Shown: positions 33,829 to 44,136, numbered from the stretch's first letter. The stretch: 64,000 nucleotides of DNA from Paraburkholderia hiiakae (GCF_904848665.1 NZ_CAJHCQ010000003.1:412148-476147), one strand, 5' to 3'. The notes: a model not told the origin generated them from the sequence alone. A program made the numbers and translations.

Positions 33829-33848
33829 TACTGTATATTTGTACAGTA
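33829..33848 (+). promoter_or_regulatory. LexA (SOS) box
   Basis: The 20-bp sequence TACTGTATATTTGTACAGTA is an almost perfect palindrome and fits CTGT-N8-ACAG, the LexA operator of gamma- and beta-proteobacteria. It lies 36 bp upstream of the radical SAM gene and just after the previous gene's terminator, so it can only control that gene. Embedded TTGTAC could serve as its -35. Confidence 0.85.
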
Positions 33849-33884
33849 CCTGGCGGCTTTTTTCATGTCCTGTTCGCTCTAACC

Positions 33885-35042
33885 GTGACCCACTCTCATC
33901 ACCCCGATCCCGATACCTGGTATCCCGTTGCGCCGCCTACGGCGCGCAAGGGGCGCGGTGCGGTTACGAATCTGCAAGGGCGCTACGAAGTGGACCAGCG
34001 CGAAGCGTTCGACGATGGTTGGCAACAGACGGGCGAAGGCGAGGGGGGCCAAGCGGACCAAGCCGACCAAAGCGGCGAGCCCAGGCTGCGCACCGAAGTC
34101 TTCGAAGAGCGTGCGAAAAGCATCCTCACGCGCAACCAGTCGCCAGACATTCCGTTCAACGTCTCGCTCAATCCTTATCGCGGTTGCGAGCACGGCTGTA
34201 TCTATTGCTTCGCGCGGCCCACGCACAGCTATCTCGGTCTCTCACCGGGGCTCGATTTCGAAAGCCGCATCTACGCGAAGGTGAATGCCGCGGAGCTGCT
34301 CGCGCGGGAGATCGCGAAGCCGTCGTACGAGCCCGAGCCGATCGCGCTGGGCGTGAACACCGACGCCTGGCAACCGGTGGAGCGCGACATGCGCATCACG
34401 CGGCGAGTGGTCGAGGTGCTGGCCGAACGGCAGCATCCGTTCGCGGCGATCACGAAGTCCTCGCTGATCGAGCGCGATCTCGACCTGCTCGCGCCGATGG
34501 CCGCGCGCAAGCAGTTCATGGCGGCCATTACGATTACGACGCTCGACGCCGATATCGCCCGCTCGCTCGAACCGCGTGCGGCGACGCCTGCGCGGCGCCT
34601 GCGCACCATTCGCACGCTAGCCGAAGCCGGCGTGCCGGTGGGCGTGAGCATCGCCCCTGTCATTCCGTTCGTGACCGAGCCCGACATGGAGCGCGTGCTC
34701 GAAGCCTGCGCCGAGGCCGGGGCAACGAGTGCGAGCTATATCGTGCTGCGCCTGCCATGGGAGGTCGCGCCGCTCTTCCAGGATTGGCTGGCGGCGCACT
34801 TCCCGCAGCGCGCCGAACGCGTGATGAGCCGCGTGCGCGACATGCGCGGCGGCAAAGACTACGAGTCGGCGTTTTCGCAGCGCATGAAGGGCACGGGGCT
34901 TTGGGCCGACCTGCTCAAGCAGCGCTTTCACAATGCCGTGCGGCGCCTCGGGCTGAACGAGCGGCGCCACGGCATCCTGGACATGTCGGCGTTCGTGCAG
35001 TCGAAGACCGTGCGTGAGAAGCCGCAACTCGACTTGTTTTGA
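33885..35042 (+). CDS. PA0069-family radical SAM protein (SplB-like), LexA-controlled
   Basis: The 385-residue protein has a disordered N-terminus (about 1-75) and a radical SAM domain whose 4Fe-4S cluster motif is CEHGCIYC (C-x3-C-x2-C, about 107-114), followed by FARPTHSYLGLSPGLDFE. This matches the PA0069/Rv2578c family, related to spore photoproduct lyase, with no settled reaction. A near-consensus LexA box 36 bp upstream indicates SOS induction and hence a role in DNA repair or damage response. The GTG at 33885 is the likely start; a five-codon ORF (33865-33882) ends two bases before it. Confidence 0.9.
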   Translation: MTHSHHPDPDTWYPVAPPTARKGRGAVTNLQGRYEVDQREAFDDGWQQTGEGEGGQADQADQSGEPRLRTEVFEERAKSILTRNQSPDIPFNVSLNPYRGCEHGCIYCFARPTHSYLGLSPGLDFESRIYAKVNAAELLAREIAKPSYEPEPIALGVNTDAWQPVERDMRITRRVVEVLAERQHPFAAITKSSLIERDLDLLAPMAARKQFMAAITITTLDADIARSLEPRAATPARRLRTIRTLAEAGVPVGVSIAPVIPFVTEPDMERVLEACAEAGATSASYIVLRLPWEVAPLFQDWLAAHFPQRAERVMSRVRDMRGGKDYESAFSQRMKGTGLWADLLKQRFHNAVRRLGLNERRHGILDMSAFVQSKTVREKPQLDLF

Positions 35043-35066
35043 GGGGGGGCGAGGCGTTACTGCGAG

Positions 35067-35573
35067 TTACTGCGAAAGCGCCTTTGCGGCCTCGACCTGC
35101 GACTCGAAATACGTCTGGAATGAGAGCGCGAGTCCCGTCATCAGCAGGAACGCGCCAATCAGCAGCGAAAAGATCACGACGAAGATCACCGTCCAGCCCG
35201 AACGACTCGTGCGGCCTTTCTCCGCGAACGCGGCGTTGAACTGCGCGTCCCATTTGGCGTCGGGGCGCAGCCCATAGACGATCGCCGCCAGAAACGCCGA
35301 GATGACCGACACCGCGCCGATCACGGCGAGCACCCAGCCGGGAATCGAAGCGCGTTCGGTCGCGACGAGCAGCATCACGCCCGGGATGCCGATAAGCGTG
35401 CCGAGCAGATGCGCCCAGCCCCACACGTCGCGCGGGCCGTACAGATAGAAGCGATGCGCGCCGAGGCTGCCAAACAGGAACGCGAGGGCGGCGGTGAGCG
35501 TCTTGGAGCGAAAGCGTGCGGAGTTATTTTCGTTGGGCATGGGCTGGGCGAAACGTGGACGTTTGACCGTCAT
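35067..35573 (-). CDS. TM2 domain (NINE) membrane protein
   Basis: This 168-residue protein has a TM2 domain with the FLFGSLGAHRFYLYG motif (about 33-47), a second helix pair, and a hydrophobic C-terminal helix, giving about four transmembrane segments. Function is unknown. An internal ATG at 35540 (MPNENNSARF) is an equally plausible start; neither has a strong ribosome site. It converges with the radical SAM gene. Confidence 0.78.
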   Translation of the reverse strand: MTVKRPRFAQPMPNENNSARFRSKTLTAALAFLFGSLGAHRFYLYGPRDVWGWAHLLGTLIGIPGVMLLVATERASIPGWVLAVIGAVSVISAFLAAIVYGLRPDAKWDAQFNAAFAEKGRTSRSGWTVIFVVIFSLLIGAFLLMTGLALSFQTYFESQVEAAKALSQ

Positions 35574-35691
35574 GGGCGCGTCACGTCATCGCACATGGGC
35601 CGCCGGGCATTGTATGCCGCACGCCCGGCTTGCAGCACAAGCGCACGCTTATGCCCGGCAGCACGTCAGCAGCCTTAACGTGGTGCTCGCC

Positions 35692-36825
35692 TCACGGCTT
35701 GGTGTAAGTCACGCGATAGATCGCGCCCGCGTAGTCATCGCTGATAAGGAGCGAGCCGTCGGGCAGTGGCAGCACGTCGGCGGGGCGGCCCCATTGGGTC
35801 TCGTCGGAATTTAGCCAGCCCTGCGCGAACACTTCCTGGCGTGCGTTCGTGCCGTCGGGGTTAGCGCTCACGCGCACGACGCGATAGCCGACCTTCTTGC
35901 TGCGGTTCCATGAGCCGTGCTCGGCGATGAAAATGCTGTTCTTGTAGTCGGCCGGGAACATTGAGCCGGTGTAGAAGCGCATGCCGAGCGACGCCACGTG
36001 AGCGCCGAGTTTCGCGACCGGGGGCGTGAAGCCGCTGCACGGATGCCCGGCGCCGAACTCGGGGTCGGCGACATTGCCGCCATGGCAATAGGGAAAGCCG
36101 AAGTCCTCGCCCACGTGCGCGAGGCGGTTGAGCTTGTCGTCGGGGATGTCGTCGCCGAGCATGTCGCGGCCGTTGTCGGTGAACCAGAGTTCGTGCGTCT
36201 GCGGATGCCAGGCGAAGCCGACCGTGTTGCGCACGCCGCGCGCGATGGTCTCGTAGTGCGAGCCGTCGGGGTCCATGCGGCCGATCATCGCGAAATGCAC
36301 GCGCTGCGGGTCGCTTGCCGGCAGACAGACGTTACACGGCGCGCCTTGCGGCACGTAGAGCTTGCCATCGGGGCCGAAGGCGATGAACTTCCAGCCGTGG
36401 TGGCGCTCGGTGGGCAGCGAATCCGTGACGACTACGGCCTTGGGCGGATCGACGAGATGACGGTCGATGTCGTCTAGCCGCACGATCGACGAAACCGCCG
36501 AGACGTACAATGCGCCGTTGCGCCAGGCCACGCCCACCGGCATCGTCAGCCCGGAGGCCACGATGTGGTGCTTTTCCGCCTTGCCGTCCTTGAGTTCTAG
36601 CGCGTAGACGTCGCCGCCCATACTGCCTACATATAGGGTGCCGCTTTCCGAGAGCGTCATTTCGCGTGCGCCGGGAACGTCGGCGGAGAGCACCTCGATG
36701 TGGAAGCCCGGTGGCAGCTTGATGCGCTCGATGGGAAGCGCCCCGTGAGCGAGCGGCGCCGCGAGCAGGGCGGCGGTAAAGGCGATCCACGCCCCCGCGA
36801 AGCGTCCGGCTGACGCTCGAGACAT
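35692..36825 (-). CDS. PQQ-dependent sugar dehydrogenase / sorbosone dehydrogenase family protein
   Basis: The 377-residue secreted protein has a Sec signal peptide (AHG-AL, cleavage near 29) and a six-bladed propeller of the GDH/sorbosone dehydrogenase family. Motifs include [35 protein letters not shown] and [13 protein letters not shown]. Four cysteines (CNVC, YCHGG, HPCSG) may form disulfides. Cofactor use is inferred from the family; no pqq genes are nearby. The ORF extends to 36987, but the ATG at 36825 is chosen because it starts the signal peptide. Confidence 0.82.
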   Translation of the reverse strand: MSRASAGRFAGAWIAFTAALLAAPLAHGALPIERIKLPPGFHIEVLSADVPGAREMTLSESGTLYVGSMGGDVYALELKDGKAEKHHIVASGLTMPVGVAWRNGALYVSAVSSIVRLDDIDRHLVDPPKAVVVTDSLPTERHHGWKFIAFGPDGKLYVPQGAPCNVCLPASDPQRVHFAMIGRMDPDGSHYETIARGVRNTVGFAWHPQTHELWFTDNGRDMLGDDIPDDKLNRLAHVGEDFGFPYCHGGNVADPEFGAGHPCSGFTPPVAKLGAHVASLGMRFYTGSMFPADYKNSIFIAEHGSWNRSKKVGYRVVRVSANPDGTNARQEVFAQGWLNSDETQWGRPADVLPLPDGSLLISDDYAGAIYRVTYTKP

Positions 36826-37002
36826 CGGAAAAGGGGCGCTGTCGCCCACGCGGCCGTCGCAAGCGCGACGCAGCCATTGCACGAGTCGTCTGAAAGTCGC
36901 CACAATTCGCTCCAAGGCCCGTCCACCGTGGGCACGAGCCGCAGTTTGACCGCTGCGTCCTGTCGCTTTCTCAGCGCCAGCGCGCAATTTCCCGTTAAGT
37001 GT

Positions 37003-37031
37003 TTGTTATACCTTCTGTTTCGGGCTATAAT
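37003..37031 (+). promoter_or_regulatory. Sigma-70 promoter of rpsP-rimM-trmD-rplS
   Basis: TTGTTA (37003-37008) and a perfect TATAAT (37026-37031) are separated by 17 bp in an AT-rich stretch, 47 bp upstream of rpsP. Confidence 0.8.
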
Positions 37032-37077
37032 CGCATGTTTCAGTAGTCCCGAACCCCCGGTTTTCAAGGATTTTCGT

Positions 37078-37341
37078 ATGGTCATCATCCGTCTGGCACG
37101 CGGCGGCTCGAAGAAGCGCCCGTTCTACAACATCGTCGCAACCGACTCGCGCAACCGTCGCGACGGCCGTTTTATCGAACGCGTGGGCTTCTACAACCCG
37201 GTCGCCACCAAGGGTGAAACGCTGCGTATCGCTCAAGATCGCGTGACGTACTGGAAGGAAAACGGCGCGCAAATGTCGCCGGCTGTCGAGCGCCTCGTGA
37301 AGGAAGCGCAAAAGACCGCCGCCGCTGCGCCGGCTGCTTAA
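37078..37341 (+). CDS. rpsP: 30S ribosomal protein S16
   Basis: The 87-residue protein has the S16 signature [17 protein letters not shown]. It leads the conserved rpsP-rimM-trmD-rplS operon. The ATG at 37078 is preferred over an in-frame extension to 36877. Confidence 0.98.
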   Translation: MVIIRLARGGSKKRPFYNIVATDSRNRRDGRFIERVGFYNPVATKGETLRIAQDRVTYWKENGAQMSPAVERLVKEAQKTAAAAPAA

Positions 37342-37437
37342 GCTTTTAAGCGTCTTTCAGTCTGTTGTCTGTGTTTTACCCGCGTACGCGCTGCATGAGC
37401 TGCGTGTGCGATATCAAGCTGGTCGCAAGGGGTGCTG

Positions 37438-38202
37438 ATGTCCGCGCATGACGCTAAATCTGCCGTAGAGGCGAACGACGCGTCGGAAAACGGGGCGCCC
37501 GCAGTTGCAACAAGCGCTGCGACCGGCGGCGCTGGCAAGGCTGCGGCCCGCGGCACGCCTTCGTTTGGTGCGTTCGTGCGCAAGCCTGCGCGCGAGAGTG
37601 CCGCGAAAGCTACGCCCGCAACCGAGGGCCTGCACGCCGAAACCGAAGCGAGCTGGCCTGCCGACGCCGTTGAAGTCGGCGCCGTGATCGACGCCTATGG
37701 CCTCAAAGGCTGGCTGAAAATCGCGCCGCACGCGCAGGACGGCCGCGCGCTGCTTTCCGCTAAACGCTGGTGGCTTCTCAAGGGCCGTGAGGGTCAGGGG
37801 CACCGCGAGCGTCATTCCGCGGTAAGCGTGAGCGCCAAGGTTCATGGTGACAGCGTCGTTGGCCAGCTTTCGGGCCTGGCCGACCGCGATGCCGCGCTGC
37901 TGTTGCGCGGTGCGCGCGTGTACGTGAGTCGGGCCGAATTCCCGGCGCCCGCAGCCGATGAATATTACTGGATCGACCTGATCGGCCTCGACGTCGCCAA
38001 TGAGGCGGGTGTCGAGCTCGGCAAGGTCGCCGACCTGATCGACAATGGCGCGCAATCGGTGTTGCGTCTGACGTACCCGGCCACGGACAAGGATGGCAAG
38101 CCGGTCACCGGCGAGCGCCTGATCCCGTTTGTGGGCGTGTTCGTGAAAACGGTAGACCTGGCGGCGAAGCGTATCGTCGTCGACTGGGAAGCCGATTACT
38201 AG
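37438..38202 (+). CDS. rimM: Ribosome maturation factor RimM, N-terminally extended
   Basis: RimM helps assemble the 30S head around S19. The core (about 75-254) has [17 protein letters not shown] at its N-terminal beta-barrel and [13 protein letters not shown] at the PRC-barrel. About 75 Ala-rich residues precede it, longer than in E. coli (182 aa). The start ATG 37438 follows CAAGGGG; an in-frame GTG lies two codons upstream. Confidence 0.95.
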   Translation: MSAHDAKSAVEANDASENGAPAVATSAATGGAGKAAARGTPSFGAFVRKPARESAAKATPATEGLHAETEASWPADAVEVGAVIDAYGLKGWLKIAPHAQDGRALLSAKRWWLLKGREGQGHRERHSAVSVSAKVHGDSVVGQLSGLADRDAALLLRGARVYVSRAEFPAPAADEYYWIDLIGLDVANEAGVELGKVADLIDNGAQSVLRLTYPATDKDGKPVTGERLIPFVGVFVKTVDLAAKRIVVDWEADY

Positions 38203-38255
38203 GCAACACGGTAGTCCCGCGCGCCTTGATTCAATTTCGCTGAACGGAGAGAGTG

Positions 38256-39017
38256 ATGCAGTTCGATGTCGTCACGCTCTTTCCCGAGATGTTCCGCGCG
38301 CTGACCGACTGGGGTATCACCAGCCGGGCGGCGAAGCAGCAGCGTTACACGTTGCGCACGTGGAATCCGCGTGATTTCACGACCGACAACTATCGCACGA
38401 TCGATGACCGCCCCTACGGCGGTGGCCCCGGCATGGTCATGCTGGCCAAGCCGCTCGAAGCGGCGATCGGCGCGGCGAAGGCTGCGCAGGCGCAAGCAGG
38501 CGTAAGCGCCCCGCGTGTGCTGCTGATGTCGCCGCAAGGCAAGCCGCTCACGCACGAACGTGTCATGCAGTTCGCGCAGGAGCCGGGTCTCGTGATGTTG
38601 TGCGGCCGCTATGAAGCGATCGACCAGCGTCTCGTCGACCGCTGCGTGGACGAAGAAGTGAGCCTCGGCGACTTCGTGCTCTCGGGGGGCGAATTGCCCG
38701 CGATGGCCTTGATGGACGCCGTGGTGCGCAACCTGCCTGGCGTGCTGGGCGATGCTCTTTCGGCGGTGCAGGACAGCTTCGTCGACGGTTTGCTCGACTG
38801 TCCGCACTACACGCGCCCGGAGGAATACGACGGCGAGCGCGTGCCTGATGTGCTGCTTGGCGGTCATCACGCGGAAATCGAGTTGTGGCGCCGCCGCGAG
38901 GCACTGCGCAACACGTGGAACAAGCGGCCCGATCTGATCGAGCGGGCCAGAAAGAACAAGATGTTGAGCCGTGCCGACGAGGCGTGGCTCGCTAGTCTCG
39001 CGAAGGGTTCGAACTAA
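38256..39017 (+). CDS. trmD: tRNA (guanine-N1)-methyltransferase
   Basis: The 253-residue SPOUT enzyme methylates G37 of tRNAs read with purine neighbours and prevents frameshifting. [48 protein letters not shown] (trefoil knot) and [13 protein letters not shown] are all present. The ATG at 38256 follows GGAGAGAG. Confidence 0.98.
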   Translation: MQFDVVTLFPEMFRALTDWGITSRAAKQQRYTLRTWNPRDFTTDNYRTIDDRPYGGGPGMVMLAKPLEAAIGAAKAAQAQAGVSAPRVLLMSPQGKPLTHERVMQFAQEPGLVMLCGRYEAIDQRLVDRCVDEEVSLGDFVLSGGELPAMALMDAVVRNLPGVLGDALSAVQDSFVDGLLDCPHYTRPEEYDGERVPDVLLGGHHAEIELWRRREALRNTWNKRPDLIERARKNKMLSRADEAWLASLAKGSN

Positions 39018-39174
39018 GCGTAAGGCTTCGGGCGTGCTCGACAAGGGGCGCAAAAGGCGGTGCCGCTTCATGCGTGAACGGCGCCAGTTGTGAACCCATC
39101 CTCTATCGGGGCCGTAGTTGCAGGTCATCCTGCACAGGTACGAACGCCGACAAGATGGCATACGGAGTCAATCC

Positions 39175-39570
39175 ATGAATCTGATTGAAAAACTCGAGCA
39201 GGAAGAAATCCAGCGCGTGCTGGGCGAGAAGACCATCCCCGAATTCGCCCCCGGCGACACGGTGATCGTCAACGTGAACGTGGTTGAAGGTAACCGCAAG
39301 CGCGTTCAGGCATACGAAGGCGTCGTGATCGCGAAGCGTAACCGCGGCCTGAACTCGTCGTTCATCGTGCGCAAGATCTCGTCGGGTGAAGGCGTCGAGC
39401 GTACGTTCCAGACGTACTCGCCGCTGCTGGCCAGCATCGTGGTGAAGCGTCGCGGCGACGTGCGTCGCGCGAAGCTGTACTACCTGCGCAACCTGTCGGG
39501 CAAGAAGGCACGTATCAAGGAAAAGCTGGTGTCGAAAGACCGCGCAGCTGCTCCGGCCGACCAGGCGTAA
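39175..39570 (+). CDS. rplS: 50S ribosomal protein L19
   Basis: The 131-residue protein has the L19 motifs [30 protein letters not shown] and [25 protein letters not shown]. It ends the rpsP operon and is followed by a clear terminator. Confidence 0.98.
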   Translation: MNLIEKLEQEEIQRVLGEKTIPEFAPGDTVIVNVNVVEGNRKRVQAYEGVVIAKRNRGLNSSFIVRKISSGEGVERTFQTYSPLLASIVVKRRGDVRRAKLYYLRNLSGKKARIKEKLVSKDRAAAPADQA

Positions 39571-39583
39571 AAGCTGTAAGAAA

Positions 39584-39610
39584 GAAGCACCCTCCGGGGT
39601 GCTTTTTTCT
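39584..39610 (+). terminator. Terminator of the rpsP operon
   Basis: A seven-bp stem (AGCACCC/GGGTGCT, loop TCCG) is followed by TTTTTTCTTTTT. Confidence 0.92.
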
Positions 39611-39656
39611 TTTTGGCCGCAAAATAATCTCGTGTACGTGTAATCCGAGACGCCCG

Positions 39657-40379
39657 TTGATCCGCCCAGTATTTGAACCCGAAAGCCTGCCGATCGAATC
39701 GACAGGCGCGAACCTTCCGCAGGTCGCTGCCGAACGCCTGACCGCCGCCGGCTTACGTGCGCGCTTCGAGCAGCACCTGCCGTGGGACCCCGAGCCGCAG
39801 GAAGCCCGTCTCGCCGAGATGCGCGATCCGCGCGAAGCCGCTGTGCTCATCCCCATCGCCATGCGCCCGGGTGGCCTGACCGTGCTGCTCACGCAGCGCG
39901 CTGACAACCTCAGCAATCACGCGGGCCAGGTGAGCTTTCCCGGCGGCAGCCGCGAGCCTTCCGACCCCACGCCCATCGCGGCCGCGCTGCGCGAGGCGCA
40001 CGAGGAAGTGAACCTCGACCCCGCGCGTGTCGAGGTGCTCGGCGCATTGCCCGATTACCTCACTGGCACCGGCTTCAAGGTCACGCCCGTGGTCGGTCTC
40101 GTGCACGAGCCGTTCAGCCTTGCCGCTGATTCGCTCGAAGTGGCGAGTATCTTCGAGGTGCCGCTCAGCTTTCTCATGAACCCGGTGCATCACCAGGTGC
40201 GCGTGTTCCGTTGGGAGGGTGGCGAGCGGCGCTTTTATGCGATGCCGTATCCGGACCGCCATTCGCCAGACCGTAATGCGCCAGAACCCGCTGCCGCTTC
40301 CGGCGTAGGTTCCTCGCACTTTATCTGGGGGGCGACCGCGGGGATGCTGCGCAACTTCTACCGTTTCCTGCTCGCGTAA
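39657..40379 (+). CDS. Nudix hydrolase, CoA pyrophosphatase type
   Basis: The 240-residue protein has a Nudix box in GGSREPSDPTPIAAALREAHEEVNL (about 98-122) preceded by the LLTQRADNLSNHAGQVSFPGG motif that marks CoA diphosphatases (NudL/PCD1-like). It should hydrolyse CoA or oxidised CoA to phosphopantetheine and ADP. A TTG at 39657 is the only nearby in-frame start that keeps the usual N-terminus (RPVFEPESLPIE). Confidence 0.87.
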   Translation: MIRPVFEPESLPIESTGANLPQVAAERLTAAGLRARFEQHLPWDPEPQEARLAEMRDPREAAVLIPIAMRPGGLTVLLTQRADNLSNHAGQVSFPGGSREPSDPTPIAAALREAHEEVNLDPARVEVLGALPDYLTGTGFKVTPVVGLVHEPFSLAADSLEVASIFEVPLSFLMNPVHHQVRVFRWEGGERRFYAMPYPDRHSPDRNAPEPAAASGVGSSHFIWGATAGMLRNFYRFLLA

Positions 40380-40527
40380 CATGTCTGGCGGCGCGCGCAA
40401 GCGCCGCCGCGCACTGTTGCGAGATTGCCGCCCGATTGGCCGGCGATGGTCAGGCACATCTGGCCCTGTGATATCGTTGCAACACTTTCTAAAACCCTTT
40501 CGCAACTCGATCTGCACGGCGCGTCGC

Positions 40528-41466
40528 ATGACCTTCTTTTCCGTATTGCTGGCCCTCGTCATCGAACAGGTGCGGGCGCTGTCGCCCAATAATCCGGTCA
40601 TGGCGCTCGTGCGCCTCAATGCGGAATGGGCCGCTCACGGCTTCGACGCCGGCAAGCAGAAGCACGGCCTCCTCGCGTGGCTCGTGGTCGTGCTGCCGTG
40701 GACGCTCGCCACGGCGCTCGTCTACTACGTCCTGTACCACATCAGCTTCGTACTGGCGTTCCTGTGGAACGTGGTGGTCGTATACTTCACGCTCGGTTTT
40801 CGCCAGTTCAGCCACTATTTCACCGACATCCATCTCGCGCTGAACAACGACGACGTGCCGCGCGCGCGCGAAATTCTCCACGAATGGACCGGCATCGACG
40901 CCGTGGACATGCCCGTGAGCGAGATCGTGCGCCACACGCTCATTCATGCGGTGATCGCCTCGCATCGGCATGTGTTCGGCGTGTTCTTCTGGTTTCTCGT
41001 GCCCATCGGGCCCGCGGGCGCCGTGCTGTACCGCATTGCCGAATACCTGGCGCGCGAGTGGGCGCGTCCGGCCGAGGACCGCACCGAGGCGTTCTCGAAC
41101 TTCGCGCAGCATGTGTTCTTCGTGATCGACTGGGTGCCGGCGCGGCTGACATCGCTGGGCTTTGCGATCGTGGGCAACTTCGAGGACGCGATCTACGCCT
41201 GGCGCAACCATACGAACCAGTGGCCCGATACCAACGAAGGCGTGCTGCTCGCGACCGGCAGCGGCGCGCTCGGCGCTCGCCTTTCGGGGCCGCTCGCAGA
41301 GCAGTCCAGCGTCGAGGTGCTCGCGCAGCCGGGCGAGGGCGGTCCGTACACGGTTGGCGACGACTGCACGCCGCGCACGCTGCAATCGGCGGTGGGCCTC
41401 GTGTGGCGCGCCGTGATCCTGTGGATGATCCTGCTCCTCATGCTGACTATCGCCGTCTGGCTCTGA
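40528..41466 (+). CDS. CobD/CbiB family membrane protein
   Basis: The 312-residue protein has four to five transmembrane segments and the CbiB/AmpE-like motifs FFSVLLALVIEQVRAL, LGFRQFSHYFTDIHLAL, and VIDWVPARLTSLGFAIVGNFEDAIYAW. CbiB joins cobyric acid to aminopropanol, but this stand-alone form lacks cobalamin neighbours and its role is uncertain. The ATG at 40528 starts the first membrane segment; the ORF itself opens at 40381. Confidence 0.82.
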   Translation: MTFFSVLLALVIEQVRALSPNNPVMALVRLNAEWAAHGFDAGKQKHGLLAWLVVVLPWTLATALVYYVLYHISFVLAFLWNVVVVYFTLGFRQFSHYFTDIHLALNNDDVPRAREILHEWTGIDAVDMPVSEIVRHTLIHAVIASHRHVFGVFFWFLVPIGPAGAVLYRIAEYLAREWARPAEDRTEAFSNFAQHVFFVIDWVPARLTSLGFAIVGNFEDAIYAWRNHTNQWPDTNEGVLLATGSGALGARLSGPLAEQSSVEVLAQPGEGGPYTVGDDCTPRTLQSAVGLVWRAVILWMILLLMLTIAVWL

Positions 41467-41490
41467 GCGCTGGATCGCCAAGCCGCAAAC

Positions 41491-41525
41491 ATGCAAATGG
41501 GCCGCTAAAAGCGGCCCATTTGCAT
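41491..41525. terminator. Bidirectional terminator
   Basis: A perfect 15-bp stem (ATGCAAATGGGCCGC and complement, loop TAAAA) lies between the convergent CobD-like and DUF2007 genes. Confidence 0.8.
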
Positions 41526-41542
41526 TTGGGGCAGTCCTTGCG

Positions 41543-41866
41543 TCACTCGTCGCGCACGTCGCGATCGCGTCCGCAATTCCAGCAAACGGTGAATTGCGCC
41601 TCGAGTACCTCGCCGCAGCGCGCGCAGCGCCACGTCGGCGAGCCTGGCGGCGGGCCGTTCACCGCCTCGTCGATCAAACGCCGGGCGAGCTTCTCGTCGC
41701 GTTCGTCCACGAGCCACAGTTCAGGCGCGCACTGCTCTGCTGGGATCTCGCCCATCGCGCCGCTCAGGTAGCGGTTGTGCAGCTCGCACGGGACGCCCGC
41801 CGTCGCGAGGATGTTCATCCAGTGCTGGGCAATCAGCAGATTCGGCGCGCGCAAGAGCTTGAGCAT
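41543..41866 (-). CDS. DUF2007 / zinc-ribbon small protein
   Basis: The 107-residue protein has an N-terminal DUF2007 (putative signal-transducing) domain with LLRAPNLLIAQHWMNILATAGV and a C-terminal zinc ribbon, CARCGE and CWNCGR. No signal peptide or membrane segment. Function unknown. It is downstream of rsgA on the same strand (24 bp). Confidence 0.82.
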   Translation of the reverse strand: MLKLLRAPNLLIAQHWMNILATAGVPCELHNRYLSGAMGEIPAEQCAPELWLVDERDEKLARRLIDEAVNGPPPGSPTWRCARCGEVLEAQFTVCWNCGRDRDVRDE

Positions 41867-41890
41867 GAGGTGCAGGGGCCAAGCGCCGCG

Positions 41891-42862
41891 TTAGCGCACG
41901 ACCTGGCTGATCTCGTGCATGAGCTGCGCGTAGAGCGCCTGGCGCTCCGGCGCGATGCGGCCGTCGTCCACGGCTTCCAGAATCGCGCAGCCCGGCTCGT
42001 GCAAGTGATGGCAGTTGTAGAAGCGGCAGTGCGCGAGCAGGGGCCGGAACTCGGGGAAGGCGCGCTCCAGCATGCCTTCGGTGAGATGGTAGAGGCCGAA
42101 TTCCTGGAAGCCCGGCGAGTCGATCAGCGCGCCGCCGCTTTTCGATCCACCGCTTTTCGATCCATCATCAGGCAGCATGTAGAGCCGCGTGAACGTCGTG
42201 GTGTGGCGACCGCTGTTGAGCGCCGTCGAGATCTCGCGCGTGGCGGCTTCGGCATCGGGAATCAGCAGGTTCACGAGCGTCGACTTGCCCATGCCCGACT
42301 GGCCGAGCAGGATCGTCTGATGGCCGTGCAGGTGCTCGGCGAGCGTCGCGCGCGCCTCGTCGGGACGGCCCTTCACCGAAAGCTCCAGCACCGTATAGCC
42401 CAGCGCGCGATACCGTTCGAGCCGCTGGCGCGCGAGCGGCAGCGCGGCCTCCACGTCGATCTTGTTGAGGACGATGAGCGGCTTGAGGTCGTTGGCCTCG
42501 GCGGCCACGAGCGCGCGCCCGAGCAGGTCCTCGCTGAAGTGCGGCTCGGTGGCGAGCACGATCAGCAACTGGTCGAGGTTCGCCGCGAAGAGCTTCGACT
42601 TGAACTGGTCGGAACGGTAGAGCAGGTTGCGCCGCTCGCCGATCGCGACGATCACGCCCTGATCGGCGGAAGTCGATTGATATTCGACGCGGTCACCTAC
42701 CGCCACCTCGCTCTTCTTGCCGCGCGGGAAGCATTGCAGGTGCGCGCCGCCGCCGTCGGGCGCGACGAGATAGTGGCGCCCGTGGGCGGCGATCACCACG
42801 CCGTGCAGCGTGGCGCCAGCGGCTTTCGTACTGCCGGTGGCTTTCGTTGCGCGCCGGTTCAT
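41891..42862 (-). CDS. rsgA: Small ribosomal subunit biogenesis GTPase RsgA
   Basis: The 323-residue circularly permuted GTPase checks 30S maturation. It has an N-terminal OB fold, then G4 LNKID, G1 [10 protein letters not shown]2 and G3 DSPG in permuted order, and a C-terminal zinc knuckle ([14 protein letters not shown]). A perfect 15-bp tandem duplication inserts a second GSKSG just before the DSPG motif. The start overlaps the stop of the M48 protease gene by ATGA. Confidence 0.95.
   Translation of the reverse strand: MNRRATKATGSTKAAGATLHGVVIAAHGRHYLVAPDGGGAHLQCFPRGKKSEVAVGDRVEYQSTSADQGVIVAIGERRNLLYRSDQFKSKLFAANLDQLLIVLATEPHFSEDLLGRALVAAEANDLKPLIVLNKIDVEAALPLARQRLERYRALGYTVLELSVKGRPDEARATLAEHLHGHQTILLGQSGMGKSTLVNLLIPDAEAATREISTALNSGRHTTTFTRLYMLPDDGSKSGGSKSGGALIDSPGFQEFGLYHLTEGMLERAFPEFRPLLAHCRFYNCHHLHEPGCAILEAVDDGRIAPERQALYAQLMHEISQVVR
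42135..42164. repeat. Perfect 15-bp tandem duplication inside rsgA
   Basis: Two identical copies of CCGCTTTTCGATCCA lie head to tail. On the minus strand they encode two GSKSG copies in the loop before the G3 motif, in frame. Confidence 0.9.
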
Positions 42863-44136
42863 GCGTGCGCGAGCAGTCGGTCGATCCGCTGCGAAGCCGG
42901 CGGATGCGAGTAGTAGAACGCGGTATAGAGCGGGTCGGGCGTGAGCGTCGAGGCGTTGTCCTCGTAGAGCTTCACGAGCGCGTTGACGAGATGCTGCGCG
43001 TCGGTTTGCGTGGCGGCGAAGGCGTCGGCCTCGAACTCGTGTTTGCGCGACGAGAGGCTGCCAAGCGGCGTGACGAAGAACAGGAACACAGGCACGGCGA
43101 GGAAGAACAGCACGAGCGCGAGCCCCTCGTTGCCGCCGAGGAGCGACGGCCGCACACCCAGGCCCTCGTAGAACCACACGCGCTGCGAGAGCCAGCCGAG
43201 CAGGGCGAGCAGCGCGAGGCTGATCGCGAACGTGACGATCATGCGCTTGATTACATGCCGGCGCTTGAAGTGTCCGAGTTCGTGCGCAAGCACGGCTTCG
43301 ATCTCGCTGCCGGAGAGGCGCGCGAGCAGCGTGTCGAAGAACACGATGCGCTTGGCTGCGCCAAAGCCCGTGAAATAGGCGTTGCCGTGCGCGGAGCGGC
43401 GGCTGCCGTCCATCACGAAGAGGCCTTTGGCTGCGAAGCCGCAGCGCTGCATGAGCGCCTCGATGCGCGAGCGCAGTGCTTCATCGCGCAGCGGTTCGAA
43501 CTTGTTGAAAAGCGGCGCGATGAACGTGGGGTAGAGCACCAGCACGAGCATCTGGAAGGCCACCCAAACGGCCCACGTCCAGAGCCACCAGAGGCTGCCC
43601 GCCTGCTTCATGAGCCAGAGCACGACGAACAGAAGCGGAATGCCGAACGCGGCGCCAATCAGCAGCCCCTTGATGCGGTCCATGATGAAAATGCGCTTCG
43701 TCATGCGGTTAAAGCCGAAGCGCTCCTCGACCACGAACTGGCGGTAGTAGTCGAGCGGCAGTTCGATCACGCCGGAAATGGCGAGCACGGCCCCGACGAG
43801 CGCGATCTGGCCAACATAGTCGCGCCCGATCGCGTCCGAGATGCCGAGGTCCAGCGCCTGCACGCCACCGAGCAGCGTGAGCGCGATCAGCACCACGGCG
43901 CCGAGCACGATCTCGATCATGCCGAGGCGCGTGCGCGCGACCGTGTAGTCGGCGGCGCGCTGGTGCGCGGCGAGTGGGATGGTCGCGGTGAACTGCGCGG
44001 GCACCGCGCCGCGGTGGGCGGCCACGAAGCGGATCTGGCGCGACGCGAGCCAGAGTTTGGTCGCGACCATGGCGAGCACGCCCACGACGAAGAGCACGCT
44101 GAAGTACAGCGCAGGGGAGGGGGACAGATTAGGCAT
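42859..44136 (-). CDS. M48 family zinc metalloprotease (Ste24/CAAX prenyl protease 1-like)
   Basis: The 425-residue integral membrane protease has about seven transmembrane segments, the zinc motif HELGH near residue 290 and a distal EFEAD glutamate near 364. The N-terminal half matches the Peptidase_M48_N domain. In bacteria, such proteins are thought to act in membrane protein quality control; there is no CAAX farnesylation. It is translationally coupled to rsgA. Confidence 0.93.
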   Translation of the reverse strand: MPNLSPSPALYFSVLFVVGVLAMVATKLWLASRQIRFVAAHRGAVPAQFTATIPLAAHQRAADYTVARTRLGMIEIVLGAVVLIALTLLGGVQALDLGISDAIGRDYVGQIALVGAVLAISGVIELPLDYYRQFVVEERFGFNRMTKRIFIMDRIKGLLIGAAFGIPLLFVVLWLMKQAGSLWWLWTWAVWVAFQMLVLVLYPTFIAPLFNKFEPLRDEALRSRIEALMQRCGFAAKGLFVMDGSRRSAHGNAYFTGFGAAKRIVFFDTLLARLSGSEIEAVLAHELGHFKRRHVIKRMIVTFAISLALLALLGWLSQRVWFYEGLGVRPSLLGGNEGLALVLFFLAVPVFLFFVTPLGSLSSRKHEFEADAFAATQTDAQHLVNALVKLYEDNASTLTPDPLYTAFYYSHPPASQRIDRLLAHA

